Origin: Sympetrum striolatum
Lineage: Eukaryota; Arthropoda; Insecta; Odonata; Libellulidae
Reading direction: 5' to 3'
Length of the DNA stretch: 64,000 nt
Assembly (NCBI GenBank): GCA_947579665.1
Contig: OX388348.1
Coordinates: forward strand, 1,116,001 to 1,180,000
Below the pieces are notes generated by a model. It made no database searches. It had not been told where the DNA came from and saw only the letters and a program-made list of their open reading frames with translations. The stretch's first letter is position 1, and each line of letters opens with the position of its first letter. Positions 50,417 to 57,954 of the stretch are shown in pieces. Made by a program: the position numbers and the translations under genes.

Positions 50417-50964
50417 GTTTGCGGGAAATGTTGATTGTTAGCCCCGAGAATTTCGAGCAAGGACAAATGAAAGGGAGGCTGAGAGCGTTAGATGAGGAAA
50501 TGAAAGCAATTTTGAGTAAACGGAACTTGAAGGACATCGAGAAGTTGCACATGTACAGACGTGTCTTAGATAAATACCTGGGCACACTTTCCAATATAAA
50601 AGCACCGCTGCAAATTCCCATATTAAATTCTGATAGATCATTGGATCGAGGGCACATTACCCCCGAGTTAGAATCAAGGAGAAGAACCAATACGCTAAAA
50701 AAAGCGCTGGAGGAACTGAAACAAAAAAACGCTGAAATTGATAAAGCATGGGAGCGCATCCTCGAAAGACTAGATCCCATGGAAAAGCTCTTGCCATCAC
50801 CGCAAATAAAACTCGAGAAAGTCACCACCACCCCCTCAGATCCCATGGAAAAGCTCTTGCCATCACCGCAAAAAAAACTCGAGGAAGTCGCCACCACCCC
50901 CTCAATACCGAGACGAAGCAAACGCAAAAGGGTAGAAAAAGTTCAGTGGACTCCATTAAGATAA
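50413..50964 (+). CDS. Helical Polinton protein with a 22-residue tandem repeat
   Basis: A 183-residue charged protein of unknown function. Residues 1-120 are mostly helical with a possible coiled coil near 95-115 (RRTNTLKKALEELKQKNAEI). Residues 121-164 are two 22-residue repeats starting DPMEKLLPSPQ. The end is basic (PRRSKRKRVEKVQW), like a nuclear or DNA-binding tail. The last 217 bp overlap the integrase frame in the -1 phase. An A_AAA_AAA slippery heptamer lies at 50871-50877 in the correct phase, so this protein may be the N-terminal part of a frameshift product with the integrase. Confidence 0.7.
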   Translation: MSLREMLIVSPENFEQGQMKGRLRALDEEMKAILSKRNLKDIEKLHMYRRVLDKYLGTLSNIKAPLQIPILNSDRSLDRGHITPELESRRRTNTLKKALEELKQKNAEIDKAWERILERLDPMEKLLPSPQIKLEKVTTTPSDPMEKLLPSPQKKLEEVATTPSIPRRSKRKRVEKVQWTPLR

Positions 50965-52007
50965 TAGAAAGAATCTACAATGATCCGGGACACTGGGGCG
51001 GATTTTCCACAGTTGGTAAGTTGCATCGAGCAACTAATATCCCAAAAAACGTTATTAGGAAATGGTTGGAAAGTCAGGATGCTTATACCCGTCACAAACC
51101 GGTTAGAAGAAGATTTCAGAGAAATCATTACGATGTATCGTACATTGACGAATGCTGGCAGTGTGATTTAAATGACATGCAAAATTTGAAAAGATTCAAC
51201 AATGGTTATGCCTATATACTGACGGTGATAGATATATTTTCTAGGTATGCATGGGCGAGGGCTTTACGCAGTAAAAAAGCTGATGAGATCGTGGCAGCTT
51301 TTGAGGAGATTTTTCGCGAAAGAAAACCCTTAAAAATTCAAAGTGATAAGGGTAGTGAGTTTGTCAACCGTAAATTTATAAAATTTCTCTCAGGTCACGG
51401 AGTTAAATTTTACACTACCAATAACCCAGATGTTAAAGCAAGCATCGTTGAACGCTTCAATCGTACCCTTAAAACGAAAATGTTTAAATATTTTACAAAA
51501 TATTCCACTTACAATTACATAGATGTTCTTCCGAAATTATTAAGCGGTTACAACAACAGCATACACTCGACAACTAGCATTCAACCTTCGAAAGTGACTG
51601 AAAAAAATGCATTCTTCATTGCTAAACGACTGCACATGAAGACGCGCGCAAAGAAAAAGGTCAAATTCAATATTGGTGATCATGTGAGAATTAGTAAAGA
51701 ACGTCTTCCTTTTGCAAAAGGATACACTCCTAATTACACAAGCGAAATATTTAGCGTGGTTGGTTTAGATCGCGCGAGACAAGTGCCTACATACAAATTG
51801 CAGGATATGAATGGCGAGAATATAAAGGGGGGCTTTTACGCGGAGGAGTTAGTGAGGGTGGATGTTTCCCCCGAGACGGAATATAGGATTGAGAGTATTT
51901 TAGCACGTAAGGGGCGCGGTCCTAATCTAAAATATTTTGTTAAGTGGTTTGGCTACTCAGATTCGTTTAATTCGTGGATTCCGGCATCCTCTATTCGTAA
52001 AATATGA
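50748..52007 (+). CDS. Retroviral-type integrase with chromodomain
   Basis: A 419-codon frame for the enzyme that inserts the element. The catalytic triad is D140 (WQCD), D200 (IQSDKGSE) and E235 (SIVERFN), giving D-x59-D-x34-E, the classic D,D35E spacing. A helix-turn-helix-like N-terminal part (HWGGFSTVGKLHRATNIPKN) precedes the core, and a chromodomain closes the protein (YRIESILARK...FVKWFGYSDSFNSWIP, residues 379-416). The first 60 codons only mirror the tandem repeat of the overlapping gene and are unlike integrases. The true start is therefore uncertain: the ATG at 50748, a -1 frameshift at 50871, or splicing. The stop overlaps the next ATG (ATGA). Confidence 0.92.
   Translation: MGAHPRKTRSHGKALAITANKTRESHHHPLRSHGKALAITAKKTRGSRHHPLNTETKQTQKGRKSSVDSIKIIERIYNDPGHWGGFSTVGKLHRATNIPKNVIRKWLESQDAYTRHKPVRRRFQRNHYDVSYIDECWQCDLNDMQNLKRFNNGYAYILTVIDIFSRYAWARALRSKKADEIVAAFEEIFRERKPLKIQSDKGSEFVNRKFIKFLSGHGVKFYTTNNPDVKASIVERFNRTLKTKMFKYFTKYSTYNYIDVLPKLLSGYNNSIHSTTSIQPSKVTEKNAFFIAKRLHMKTRAKKKVKFNIGDHVRISKERLPFAKGYTPNYTSEIFSVVGLDRARQVPTYKLQDMNGENIKGGFYAEELVRVDVSPETEYRIESILARKGRGPNLKYFVKWFGYSDSFNSWIPASSIRKI
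50773..50904 (+). repeat. Two tandem 66-bp units
   Basis: Units 50773-50838 and 50839-50904, both starting GATCCCATGGAAAAGCTCTT. Being a multiple of three, the duplication keeps both overlapping frames open. The second unit differs by a few bases, including T to A in CAAATAAAACTC, which creates the A8 run. Confidence 0.9.
50871..50877 (+). promoter_or_regulatory. Candidate -1 ribosomal frameshift site A_AAA_AAA
   Basis: The heptamer is in phase with the 183-aa frame (codons CAA AAA AAA). A -1 slip enters the integrase frame directly, reading TRGSRHHPLN. The first 66-bp repeat has CAAATAAAA at the same place and cannot slip. The integrase has no good ATG of its own near its conserved start. 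Confidence 0.4.
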
Positions 52008-53077
52008 ATGAATTTTACGTGACATTACCCAGCGACAGCTCTCGCAATTTTTTCCCCAACAATACAAAATCTCATTTCCGCACAAAATTATCGCAACGTA
52101 TTCATTTTGGGAATGACGATGAGTGGTATGTGGGGTTGGCAGAAATATCTTTTCCACCAATCGTCAGTGAACAAAGTGCATTGCCATTAGAGGAAAGAAA
52201 ACCTCCACCTTCGAGTACAGTTAGTGTAAAGCGTGAACGAACTGCTTCGGAAGAGGGGGGAGAGGAAAAAGCATCACCTTCTGATAAAGTTAGTGTAAAG
52301 CCGGAACGAAATGCACCGGATGAGGGGGAAGAGGAAAAACCATCACCTTCCGACAAAGTCAATGTAAAATTAGATGATGGGTCTTTCTTTGCAATACCAA
52401 AGGCTCGGCACGATAATTTACCAATTGCTTTTATAGCCCCATTCCTTAGTCTGGAGAGCGAACAGAGACAAAAAGTTCTTAGCAGCGTATCAAATTACAG
52501 AGCTAATTTAAAAAGTAGTCTGGCAGGGGGTTTAGATTCAATATCGAACAAAAAAAGTGTTCAAATCAGAACGGAAGATGTCATTTACATTTTACCTTTA
52601 GGAACATACAATTCATTTAAAGATCTGTTTGATAATGTTATTAGTAAATTTAAGCTTGAAAAGCAGGTGAGAATTGTTGAGCAGATAAGATTACTGTCAA
52701 AAGTTTTAAGGGAGATTCTTCCAATTGAAAAGTCGTCATTGTCTCGCGCAATTCAAGTTAGCGAGGAATTTGTACGTGAGTATCGTGAATCACCGAGACT
52801 TAAGAGGAGTATAGATAATATGCTAATTAATATATATGTGTATACAGATATAATCAAACCCCAATTCGTAGGTGATACATTGACTAAATGTTTACGCGTA
52901 CTAAATACAAAATTAGGATTACATCAAACATTCAATCCGATTTATTATTTTCCTGTTGAGAAAAAGAATATTGAAGTCATTGAATGCATGTTAACAAATA
53001 AACTTGGAGAGACGGTTCCTTTCGACGATGGAGAGCAATCTTCAATCGCGGTTCTGCATTTCTATAAAAAGAAATAA
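52004..53077 (+). CDS. Candidate penton (minor capsid) protein
   Basis: A 357-residue structural protein. The first 60 residues (MNEFYVTLPSDSSRNFFPNN, then an HFRTKL and EWYVGLAEISFP segment) match the conserved start of a protein present in nearly all animal Polintons. By position next to the core and major capsid genes it is the likely single-jelly-roll penton; that role is inferred. Residues about 68-122 are a charged low-complexity insert made of 69-bp repeats (SPSDKVSVKPER...). An LAGG-L motif at residue 173 fits the adenain cleavage consensus. The start overlaps the integrase stop. Confidence 0.7.
   Translation: MNEFYVTLPSDSSRNFFPNNTKSHFRTKLSQRIHFGNDDEWYVGLAEISFPPIVSEQSALPLEERKPPPSSTVSVKRERTASEEGGEEKASPSDKVSVKPERNAPDEGEEEKPSPSDKVNVKLDDGSFFAIPKARHDNLPIAFIAPFLSLESEQRQKVLSSVSNYRANLKSSLAGGLDSISNKKSVQIRTEDVIYILPLGTYNSFKDLFDNVISKFKLEKQVRIVEQIRLLSKVLREILPIEKSSLSRAIQVSEEFVREYRESPRLKRSIDNMLINIYVYTDIIKPQFVGDTLTKCLRVLNTKLGLHQTFNPIYYFPVEKKNIEVIECMLTNKLGETVPFDDGEQSSIAVLHFYKKK
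52205..52371 (+). repeat. 69-bp tandem repeat in the penton candidate
   Basis: About 2.4 copies: 52205-52273, 52274-52342 and a partial unit 52343-52371. Each encodes 23 residues with a Ser-Pro start, SVK and an acidic GEEEK end. The copies have diverged by several bases, so the expansion is not brand new. Confidence 0.85.
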
Positions 53078-53106
53078 TTTTAGCAAATCCTTCATTTTGC
53101 GGTGAG

Positions 53107-53553
53107 ATGGCTTCTGCAGCAGACCGATATCTGTCATATTACACTAAGCAAGCAGGTGGCGAACTCGGAACTATTTACCGAGCCTCGTATCGGACGCAGA
53201 AAGGTCGTGGAATAGGAAGTTTTCTCGCAGGTTTGTGGCGTTTTGCCAAACCCCTCATATATAGTGGTTTAAAAACCGTTGGAAAAGAGGCAGCATCTTC
53301 AGCGTCGAAAGTCATTACAGATTTAGGAACAAAACCGGTTAGAGAGATACTTCGTACCCGATTGAGCGAAGCAGGAGAGAATTTGAAGCGTAAAGCTGAG
53401 GAAAAAGTGAAAACCATGAGTGGGAGTGGTATGAGGATTACTAAACGTCCTCGCTTGAATAAAATAAAATCTAGTGCAAAGAAAATGAGAAGGCATTCGG
53501 TGAGAAAGAGGGGAAGAGATAGGATCACACAGAGAGATATTTTTTCAACATAG
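53107..53553 (+). CDS. pX/pVI-like virion core protein
   Basis: A 148-residue, strongly basic protein. The N-terminus (YLSYYTKQAGGELG) and an amphipathic Gly-rich region (KGRGIGSFLAGLWRFAKPLI) are followed by a helical segment and a very basic tail (KRPRLNKIKSSAKKMRRHSV). This is the layout of the adintovirus protein compared with adenovirus core proteins pX and pVI. M104-SGS-G108 fits the adenain consensus (M/I/L)XGX-G and would separate the amphipathic part from the basic tail. It lies between the penton and major capsid candidates, with 29-bp and 6-bp gaps. Confidence 0.75.
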   Translation: MASAADRYLSYYTKQAGGELGTIYRASYRTQKGRGIGSFLAGLWRFAKPLIYSGLKTVGKEAASSASKVITDLGTKPVREILRTRLSEAGENLKRKAEEKVKTMSGSGMRITKRPRLNKIKSSAKKMRRHSVRKRGRDRITQRDIFST

Positions 53554-53559
53554 TAAGTC

Positions 53560-54843
53560 ATGGAGTTTATGTTGAATTCTTTGGACCTATTTCAACCCAA
53601 TCCCCCGATTCAAAGTAATATTTTGGCAAAACGTACGGTTTCTTACAAACCTATATCTTCGCTAGATAATCGATCGGTTATTGAATTTTTGATAAAAGAC
53701 TCGGGAGATGCGTACAAAGATTTAAACAGCATTTATCTTAGACTCAAGTTGAAACTTTGCAAGAAAGATTTGTCAGATTTTACTAACAGCGATCAAAAAC
53801 AACCGGGTGTCGTAAATAATATCCTACATTCCCTTTTTGAACAATGTAACGTTTATTTAAATGGAAACTTGGTAACACCCTCTGAGGATAACTATCATTA
53901 TAGGAGTTACATCGAAAATTTACTAAACTATGGAAGGGACGCAAGTGAAACGCATTTACGCAATGTCGGATGGGAATTAGATACGGGTTCCGATATTAAT
54001 AAGACAGATTCATCTAATGATGGTTATGAAGAGAGGAAATCATGGTTCAACAATAGTGCAGAAGTGGAGCTATACGGTAAATTGCACGTGGACATATTCA
54101 ACCAGGCTCAGCTTTTGTTGGACCGCGTTGATATTGGTATCAGACTGATACTCTCTAACCCTGCATTTTATCTTATGGAATCGGAAGAAGCAATAATGAA
54201 AATACTAGATGCAACACTGTACATTCAGCATTTTGATATCAATCCTTCAATTTTGTTGGCGCACAGTAAAATGCTAGAAAGACAAAATGCCAGGTATCAC
54301 TATAAGCGAAGCGAACTGAAAACTTTCACGGTTCCTTCCGGAGGACGAACTTTAAGCATCGATAATGCTATCGTCGGTAAAATGCCAAACGTTATAATAT
54401 TCACAATGGTAGATAACGACTCGTATGCCGGTAACATCGCGAAAAATCCATTTACCTTTCAACATAATGAGCTTGAAAATTTTTCACTCTTCGTAAATGG
54501 TATTCAAATTCCCTCCGAGGGCTTGGAATGTAGTTTTCATGGCAAAAAGAACTGGACGCGAGCTTACGATACTTTATTTTCTGGCAGTGGGATAAAGCAT
54601 CACAACAGAGGAAATCAGATAGGTTATGACATGTTTAGTCATGGATATTTTATTCTCGTATTCGATCTAACTCCGGACGATTCTGGAAACGAAGATTATG
54701 TCAGTCTCGGTGATAGAGGAGTCATGAGGATAGAAGCGAGATTTAAGCAGGTATTGAAAAAAACAGTAACGTGTCTACTTTACTCAGAATACGATGCTAC
54801 TTTGGAGATTGATAAAAACAGAAACATCATCACAAATTTTTAG
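53560..54843 (+). CDS. Major capsid protein candidate (double jelly roll)
   Basis: A 427-residue protein of the family annotated in animals as F54H12.2-like, which is the Polinton major capsid. The conserved start reads LNSLDLFQPNPPIQSN then VSYKPISSLDNRSVIEF. Further marks are HSLFEQCNVYLNGNLVTPS and YHYRSYIENLLNYG. The length fits a double-jelly-roll capsid protein, which would form the hexameric capsomers. The second ATG (MLNSLD, three codons on) may be the real start. No signal peptide or membrane segment is seen. The stop lies 7 bp before the protease start. Confidence 0.85.
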   Translation: MEFMLNSLDLFQPNPPIQSNILAKRTVSYKPISSLDNRSVIEFLIKDSGDAYKDLNSIYLRLKLKLCKKDLSDFTNSDQKQPGVVNNILHSLFEQCNVYLNGNLVTPSEDNYHYRSYIENLLNYGRDASETHLRNVGWELDTGSDINKTDSSNDGYEERKSWFNNSAEVELYGKLHVDIFNQAQLLLDRVDIGIRLILSNPAFYLMESEEAIMKILDATLYIQHFDINPSILLAHSKMLERQNARYHYKRSELKTFTVPSGGRTLSIDNAIVGKMPNVIIFTMVDNDSYAGNIAKNPFTFQHNELENFSLFVNGIQIPSEGLECSFHGKKNWTRAYDTLFSGSGIKHHNRGNQIGYDMFSHGYFILVFDLTPDDSGNEDYVSLGDRGVMRIEARFKQVLKKTVTCLLYSEYDATLEIDKNRNIITNF

Positions 54844-54850
54844 TATTAAG

Positions 54851-55381
54851 ATGGATAGTGTACAGATCGATCTGCTGTTACGAAGAGACCATAGAACAAG
54901 TAAAATATTTCAAGGGGTTTATCCCTCTGACAAATTGCCTAAATCGCCCGTTAATGGATTATACATAGTTAATTTGGACCCTTCCCATTTTCCTGGGTCT
55001 CATTGGGTAGCGATTTTTATACATGATCGATTTGCCGAATATTTCGACTCTTACGGTCTGCAACCCTTTGTCACGGACATATTGAATTTTTTGAAACCTT
55101 TCACTTTTATTAATCATAATAAAATTCAGATTCAAAGCTTTCGATCTGACATTTGCGGGGAATACTCATGTCTTTATGCCCTGAGTAAATCAGTAGGACA
55201 ATCTCTTCACAAATTCCTTGACCAGTTCCACCATACCATTCCTCACCGCAACGACTGCCTAACTTTGAAACTATTTCATCACAATTTCCCGATGGGGGGG
55301 CTGAGAGTGGGGCGGAGGTGTCATCCCAGAGCGCAAAGTTGCTGTTCGAGAATAAATAGAGAATACGCGGAGGGGAGATGA
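54851..55381 (+). CDS. Adenain-like cysteine protease (virion maturation)
   Basis: A 176-residue protease starting MDSVQIDLLLRR; the frame extends 19 codons upstream into the capsid gene, but that part is unlike the family. The catalytic residues are H51 (GSHWVAIF), D66 (EYFDSYG), Q96 or Q98 (IQIQSFRSD) and C102 (DICGEYSCLYAL), in the order of the adenain/Ulp1 clan. It would cut capsid and core proteins at sites such as those noted in the core and penton candidates. The last 28 residues follow a G7 run (55294-55300) and look unlike the rest. A slip there would enter another frame that stops at 55357, so the true C-terminus is uncertain. Confidence 0.9.
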   Translation: MDSVQIDLLLRRDHRTSKIFQGVYPSDKLPKSPVNGLYIVNLDPSHFPGSHWVAIFIHDRFAEYFDSYGLQPFVTDILNFLKPFTFINHNKIQIQSFRSDICGEYSCLYALSKSVGQSLHKFLDQFHHTIPHRNDCLTLKLFHHNFPMGGLRVGRRCHPRAQSCCSRINREYAEGR

Positions 55382-55396
55382 TCATTCGAGAAGAAG

Positions 55397-55921
55397 ATGC
55401 AAATTGTGGTGGACGTTTGTTTTTCGAAGGAGAGCGTGACGGAACTCGCGGCCGTCGACGTGGACTCCAACCAACTTTTCTGGGGAAGTTTTCGACGACA
55501 CGGAAAGCTTACTGTTGGGGGAAGAAAGCTCCGGCTTCAAGATCCATTAAACTGCGACGAGGCATCGTTTGATAACGGTTTCATTTCCCACATCGAACTG
55601 CAGCCCGCTTTGGAGGCGATCATCGAGAGTGCCACAGCTCTATACGCCTATAACGAGGAAGTCTGTGAATTCCTCAAGAATCTCACCGGGCGCACGTTCA
55701 TCTCATTAAAAAAGGAATTAAATTGCCCACCGCCCGAGAAATGCTCTTTTCCTACCTTCTCTTGCCTCAATCCTTGCCATAAATTACGCAATAGTATTTG
55801 TGCACTCAGAAACGCTCACTCCCTCGCCCAATGGCTCAGATTCCATCAACTCAAGGCTGACGTGGAACCTTGCCAAACACGCGAGTGTGAACCATCATCT
55901 ATACCACCCCCCTCTTCTTAA
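55397..55921 (+). CDS. Polinton accessory protein, paralogue of the 156-aa protein
   Basis: A 174-residue protein starting MQIVVDVCFSKESV. It shares its layout with the protein at 56654-57124: a beta-strand start ending in ELA(A/I)(V/I)DV, a middle YxxxxxxFLxxL helix followed by a strand, a CP-x-x-x-K motif, and an ending C-A-x-(R/K)-N-A-x-x-L-A-x-W. It has no family name that I can give. The beta-alpha pattern with early acidic residues suggests a degenerate RNase H-like or exonuclease-like fold, as a guess. The sequence is GC-richer than its neighbours. It overlaps nominally with the next frame. Confidence 0.65.
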   Translation: MQIVVDVCFSKESVTELAAVDVDSNQLFWGSFRRHGKLTVGGRKLRLQDPLNCDEASFDNGFISHIELQPALEAIIESATALYAYNEEVCEFLKNLTGRTFISLKKELNCPPPEKCSFPTFSCLNPCHKLRNSICALRNAHSLAQWLRFHQLKADVEPCQTRECEPSSIPPPSS

Positions 55922-55970
55922 AAAGGAAAACCTGCTTGGTAACAACAACAGTATGCTGCGTGAGGGGCAG

Positions 55971-56519
55971 ATGGAGTCATCTCCTCTCATTAAAAAAAGG
56001 AAAAGATCTACTGAACGTATTCCGCGGACCTTTACAAGTGGGATCAATCTTTTGCATCAAACTGTGTATTATTTGAATGATGTAAAATCGAAAAGTGTTT
56101 GCATAGGATTTGATCCGTCCAGAGACTTTGAAGCAGTAGTGCAGTTTAATCAAACAAATAAAAAAAGTGTTGTGATTGTCAAGTCTGAATGGACTACTAT
56201 TGTTACTGAAAAACAGTTGGTTAACGACTTTTTTTCAACTGGTGTTAAAAAAACATTACCTTTCTGTGGGATTTCCTTTGCAACTTATTTTAAACATCGT
56301 TATTTATTGTTTAAAAATACGGGGAGTGGGTCAATTAATATTAATTTAGCCGAGTGGGACAACCTTCTAAAGCTTTCGGAATTAATAACTAAATCTCTCG
56401 ATTTATTAATAAAAGAAAGCAGCAACTTGAAAGGATTTATTGCCGACTCTTTCATCACGCCAAGCAATAGCCAACTCGATTTTCAGAGATTAAAGATCGA
56501 ATTATCGATTATTCTCTGA
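55971..56519 (+). CDS. Polinton accessory protein, about 182 aa, possible nuclear DNA-binding protein
   Basis: The frame opens at 55800, but the first codons overlap the previous gene, so I choose ATG 55971 (MESSPLIKKRKR); ATG 55953 is the alternative. A basic KKRKR cluster resembles a nuclear signal. Two strand-rich segments follow (SVCIGFDPSRDFEAVVQF and KKSVVIVKSEWTTI). The later INLAEWDNLLKLSELI segment recalls the strand-turn-helix of PC4-like single-strand DNA-binding proteins. That link is a guess; the protein is otherwise unknown. It lies between the two paralogues. Confidence 0.6.
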   Translation: MESSPLIKKRKRSTERIPRTFTSGINLLHQTVYYLNDVKSKSVCIGFDPSRDFEAVVQFNQTNKKSVVIVKSEWTTIVTEKQLVNDFFSTGVKKTLPFCGISFATYFKHRYLLFKNTGSGSININLAEWDNLLKLSELITKSLDLLIKESSNLKGFIADSFITPSNSQLDFQRLKIELSIIL

Positions 56520-56538
56520 GTGTGTGTGTGTGTGTGTG
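56520..56538. repeat. GT dinucleotide repeat
   Basis: About nine to ten GT units directly after the stop of the preceding gene, in the 134-bp gap before the 156-aa gene. A short direct repeat GACCTCTGGC occurs twice in the same gap (near 56549 and 56605). A microsatellite inside a compact element is unusual. Confidence 0.85.
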
Positions 56539-56653
56539 CAGTAGGTAGACCTCTGGCGCGAAATTAATTTTTCCGCAAGTTAATGCCTACTTTGATTTAC
56601 TCTCGACCTCTGGCATTGGGCTTAAAAACCTTGTAAGTTGGGAGTTTATCAGT

Positions 56654-57124
56654 ATGAGTGCTATAATCGAGTTTCAAGGTTTTCTTGGGAGTGATGGAAA
56701 TTATATAATTAAAGAACTGGCAATAATCGATGTGCAGAACAAGTGCTGCAATACGTGGCTTTTTAAATCACCGCCATGCGCGATCGCAACGAGAGATAAT
56801 GCTTGGTTAAAAAAGAATTACCATGGCCTGCAAGAAGGCCTGGGCGAAATTGAATACACTGAACTGAAGAAAATACTACGGTTATACACGAATCACTTTA
56901 AAAATTTATTTACTAAAGGAGCTCAGAAATCCTCCTTTTTAAGTAGACTATTGTCAAAAGGGGTGAACGTGATAAATCTAGATCTTTATGGTTGTCCTTC
57001 GTTAAAAAAACTAGAAACAAGGGAAGGTTGTTTAGTGGAAGCCCACATAAAAGGTAATTTACAATGCGCCAGAAAAAACGCTAGAAAGCTGGCTGATTGG
57101 TGTATCAAAAATAATATTTGTTAA
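56654..57124 (+). CDS. Polinton accessory protein, 156 aa, paralogue of the 174-aa protein
   Basis: Starts MSAIIEFQGFLGSDGNYIIK. A motif NYHGLQEGLGEIEY and the end GCPSLKKL...CARKNARKLADWC belong to a family of small proteins repeatedly found in arthropod genomes and near Polintons, with no agreed function. The strand-rich start with acidic residues is compatible with an RNase H-like exonuclease fold that has lost part of its active site; this is inference. It is the last rightward gene. AATAAA follows 31 bp after the stop (57155). Confidence 0.7.
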   Translation: MSAIIEFQGFLGSDGNYIIKELAIIDVQNKCCNTWLFKSPPCAIATRDNAWLKKNYHGLQEGLGEIEYTELKKILRLYTNHFKNLFTKGAQKSSFLSRLLSKGVNVINLDLYGCPSLKKLETREGCLVEAHIKGNLQCARKNARKLADWCIKNNIC

Positions 57125-57154
57125 TGGATGTATTTTTTAAACAATTTCTTTGTT

Positions 57155-57160
57155 AATAAA
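57155..57160 (+). terminator. Poly(A) signal for the rightward genes
   Basis: AATAAA downstream of the last plus-strand gene. It is followed by TTTTCTGTGTGTTTTT, a plausible GT-rich downstream element. It is the only clear signal after the long rightward cluster, which fits one or a few 3'-coterminal transcripts. Confidence 0.55.
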
Positions 57161-57254
57161 TGATTTTTGAAAACCAATTTTTCTGTGTGTTTTTATTTAG
57201 CAACCTTTCCCCCAAAGTAAAGGATAAATAAAAAAAGAAACATTCTGTAATTCA

Positions 57255-57260
57255 TTTATT
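57255..57260 (-). terminator. Poly(A) signal for the 208-aa gene
   Basis: AATAAA on the minus strand, five bases past the stop of the 208-aa gene. It faces the plus-strand signal at 57155, so the two units converge. Confidence 0.55.
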
Positions 57261-57265
57261 TTCTC

Positions 57266-57892
57266 TTAAAATACAGTAATATTTGTTGGTACAACTTTTA
57301 GTATAAAGGTATATGATTGAAGAAACCTTTCCTTCTTTTCACGTGTTTGATAATATTTTACTCTTGATATCATTCCATTGGTATATGTGACGGAGGTTGC
57401 ACAATCTGGTTCATCCACCACACAGCAAACTTTGCGTTTCGTTTTTTTCTCAATTTCGTAGACGTCGCACACGATCGTTGAATCTTGAGTCATGGCTTTT
57501 TCCAACAATTCCCCCTCCAGTTTCAAATGTTTCAGTGTGGAGACGTTGAAGGACTCGATTAATTCACCCTCTTCATTTTCGAATCCGGAAAAAATAACCT
57601 TCTGCCCCACGAGACTGATACAATGATCGTTATGCTTCACATCCACAATGTATCTCCTGTCGAAGGTTAATTCCAAGGTAAAGTCATTCTCATAATCATT
57701 CTTCAGAAGATTTGAAGGAAAGAGGACTTCAAATACATTAGCCACATTCTCGTTAATCTTTCGGACAATCACATCCGTTTTTCCTCCGAGTTGTGCTCTC
57801 GAAGAGATTAACTTGGCCATGGAGTTTGTATTTCCTCCCGATCTAGATGGAATGAACTGGGTCGACGGTCTAGATGGAATGAACTTGGACAT
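57266..57892 (-). CDS. Right-end accessory protein, 208 aa, unknown
   Basis: Reads inward from the right terminal repeat, mirroring the 227-aa gene at the left end. The N-terminus has a short repeat (FIPSRPSTQFIPSR) and Ser/Arg-rich sequence. The rest is strand-rich (TDVIVRKINENVANVFEVLF, TLELTFDRRYIVDVKHNDHC) and ends in alternating hydrophobic residues (FILKVVPTNITVF). I recognise no family. There is no signal peptide or membrane helix. The start lies 62 bp inside the repeat, so its promoter is probably within the repeat. Confidence 0.65.
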   Translation of the reverse strand: MSKFIPSRPSTQFIPSRSGGNTNSMAKLISSRAQLGGKTDVIVRKINENVANVFEVLFPSNLLKNDYENDFTLELTFDRRYIVDVKHNDHCISLVGQKVIFSGFENEEGELIESFNVSTLKHLKLEGELLEKAMTQDSTIVCDVYEIEKKTKRKVCCVVDEPDCATSVTYTNGMISRVKYYQTREKKERFLQSYTFILKVVPTNITVF

Positions 57893-57954
57893 ATTTCAAT
57901 ACTAAATGATTAATTCGAACATAAGATCGCTCTTTAAGAGGACGGAAGATACTG

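Noticed and set aside
50316..50927. 203-codon minus-strand frame
   Set aside because: It lies opposite two overlapping plus-strand genes and owes its length and internal repeats to the 66-bp duplication.
52102..52362. 86-codon minus-strand frame rich in Ser/Gly repeats
   Set aside because: It is the reverse reading of the 69-bp tandem repeat in the penton candidate.
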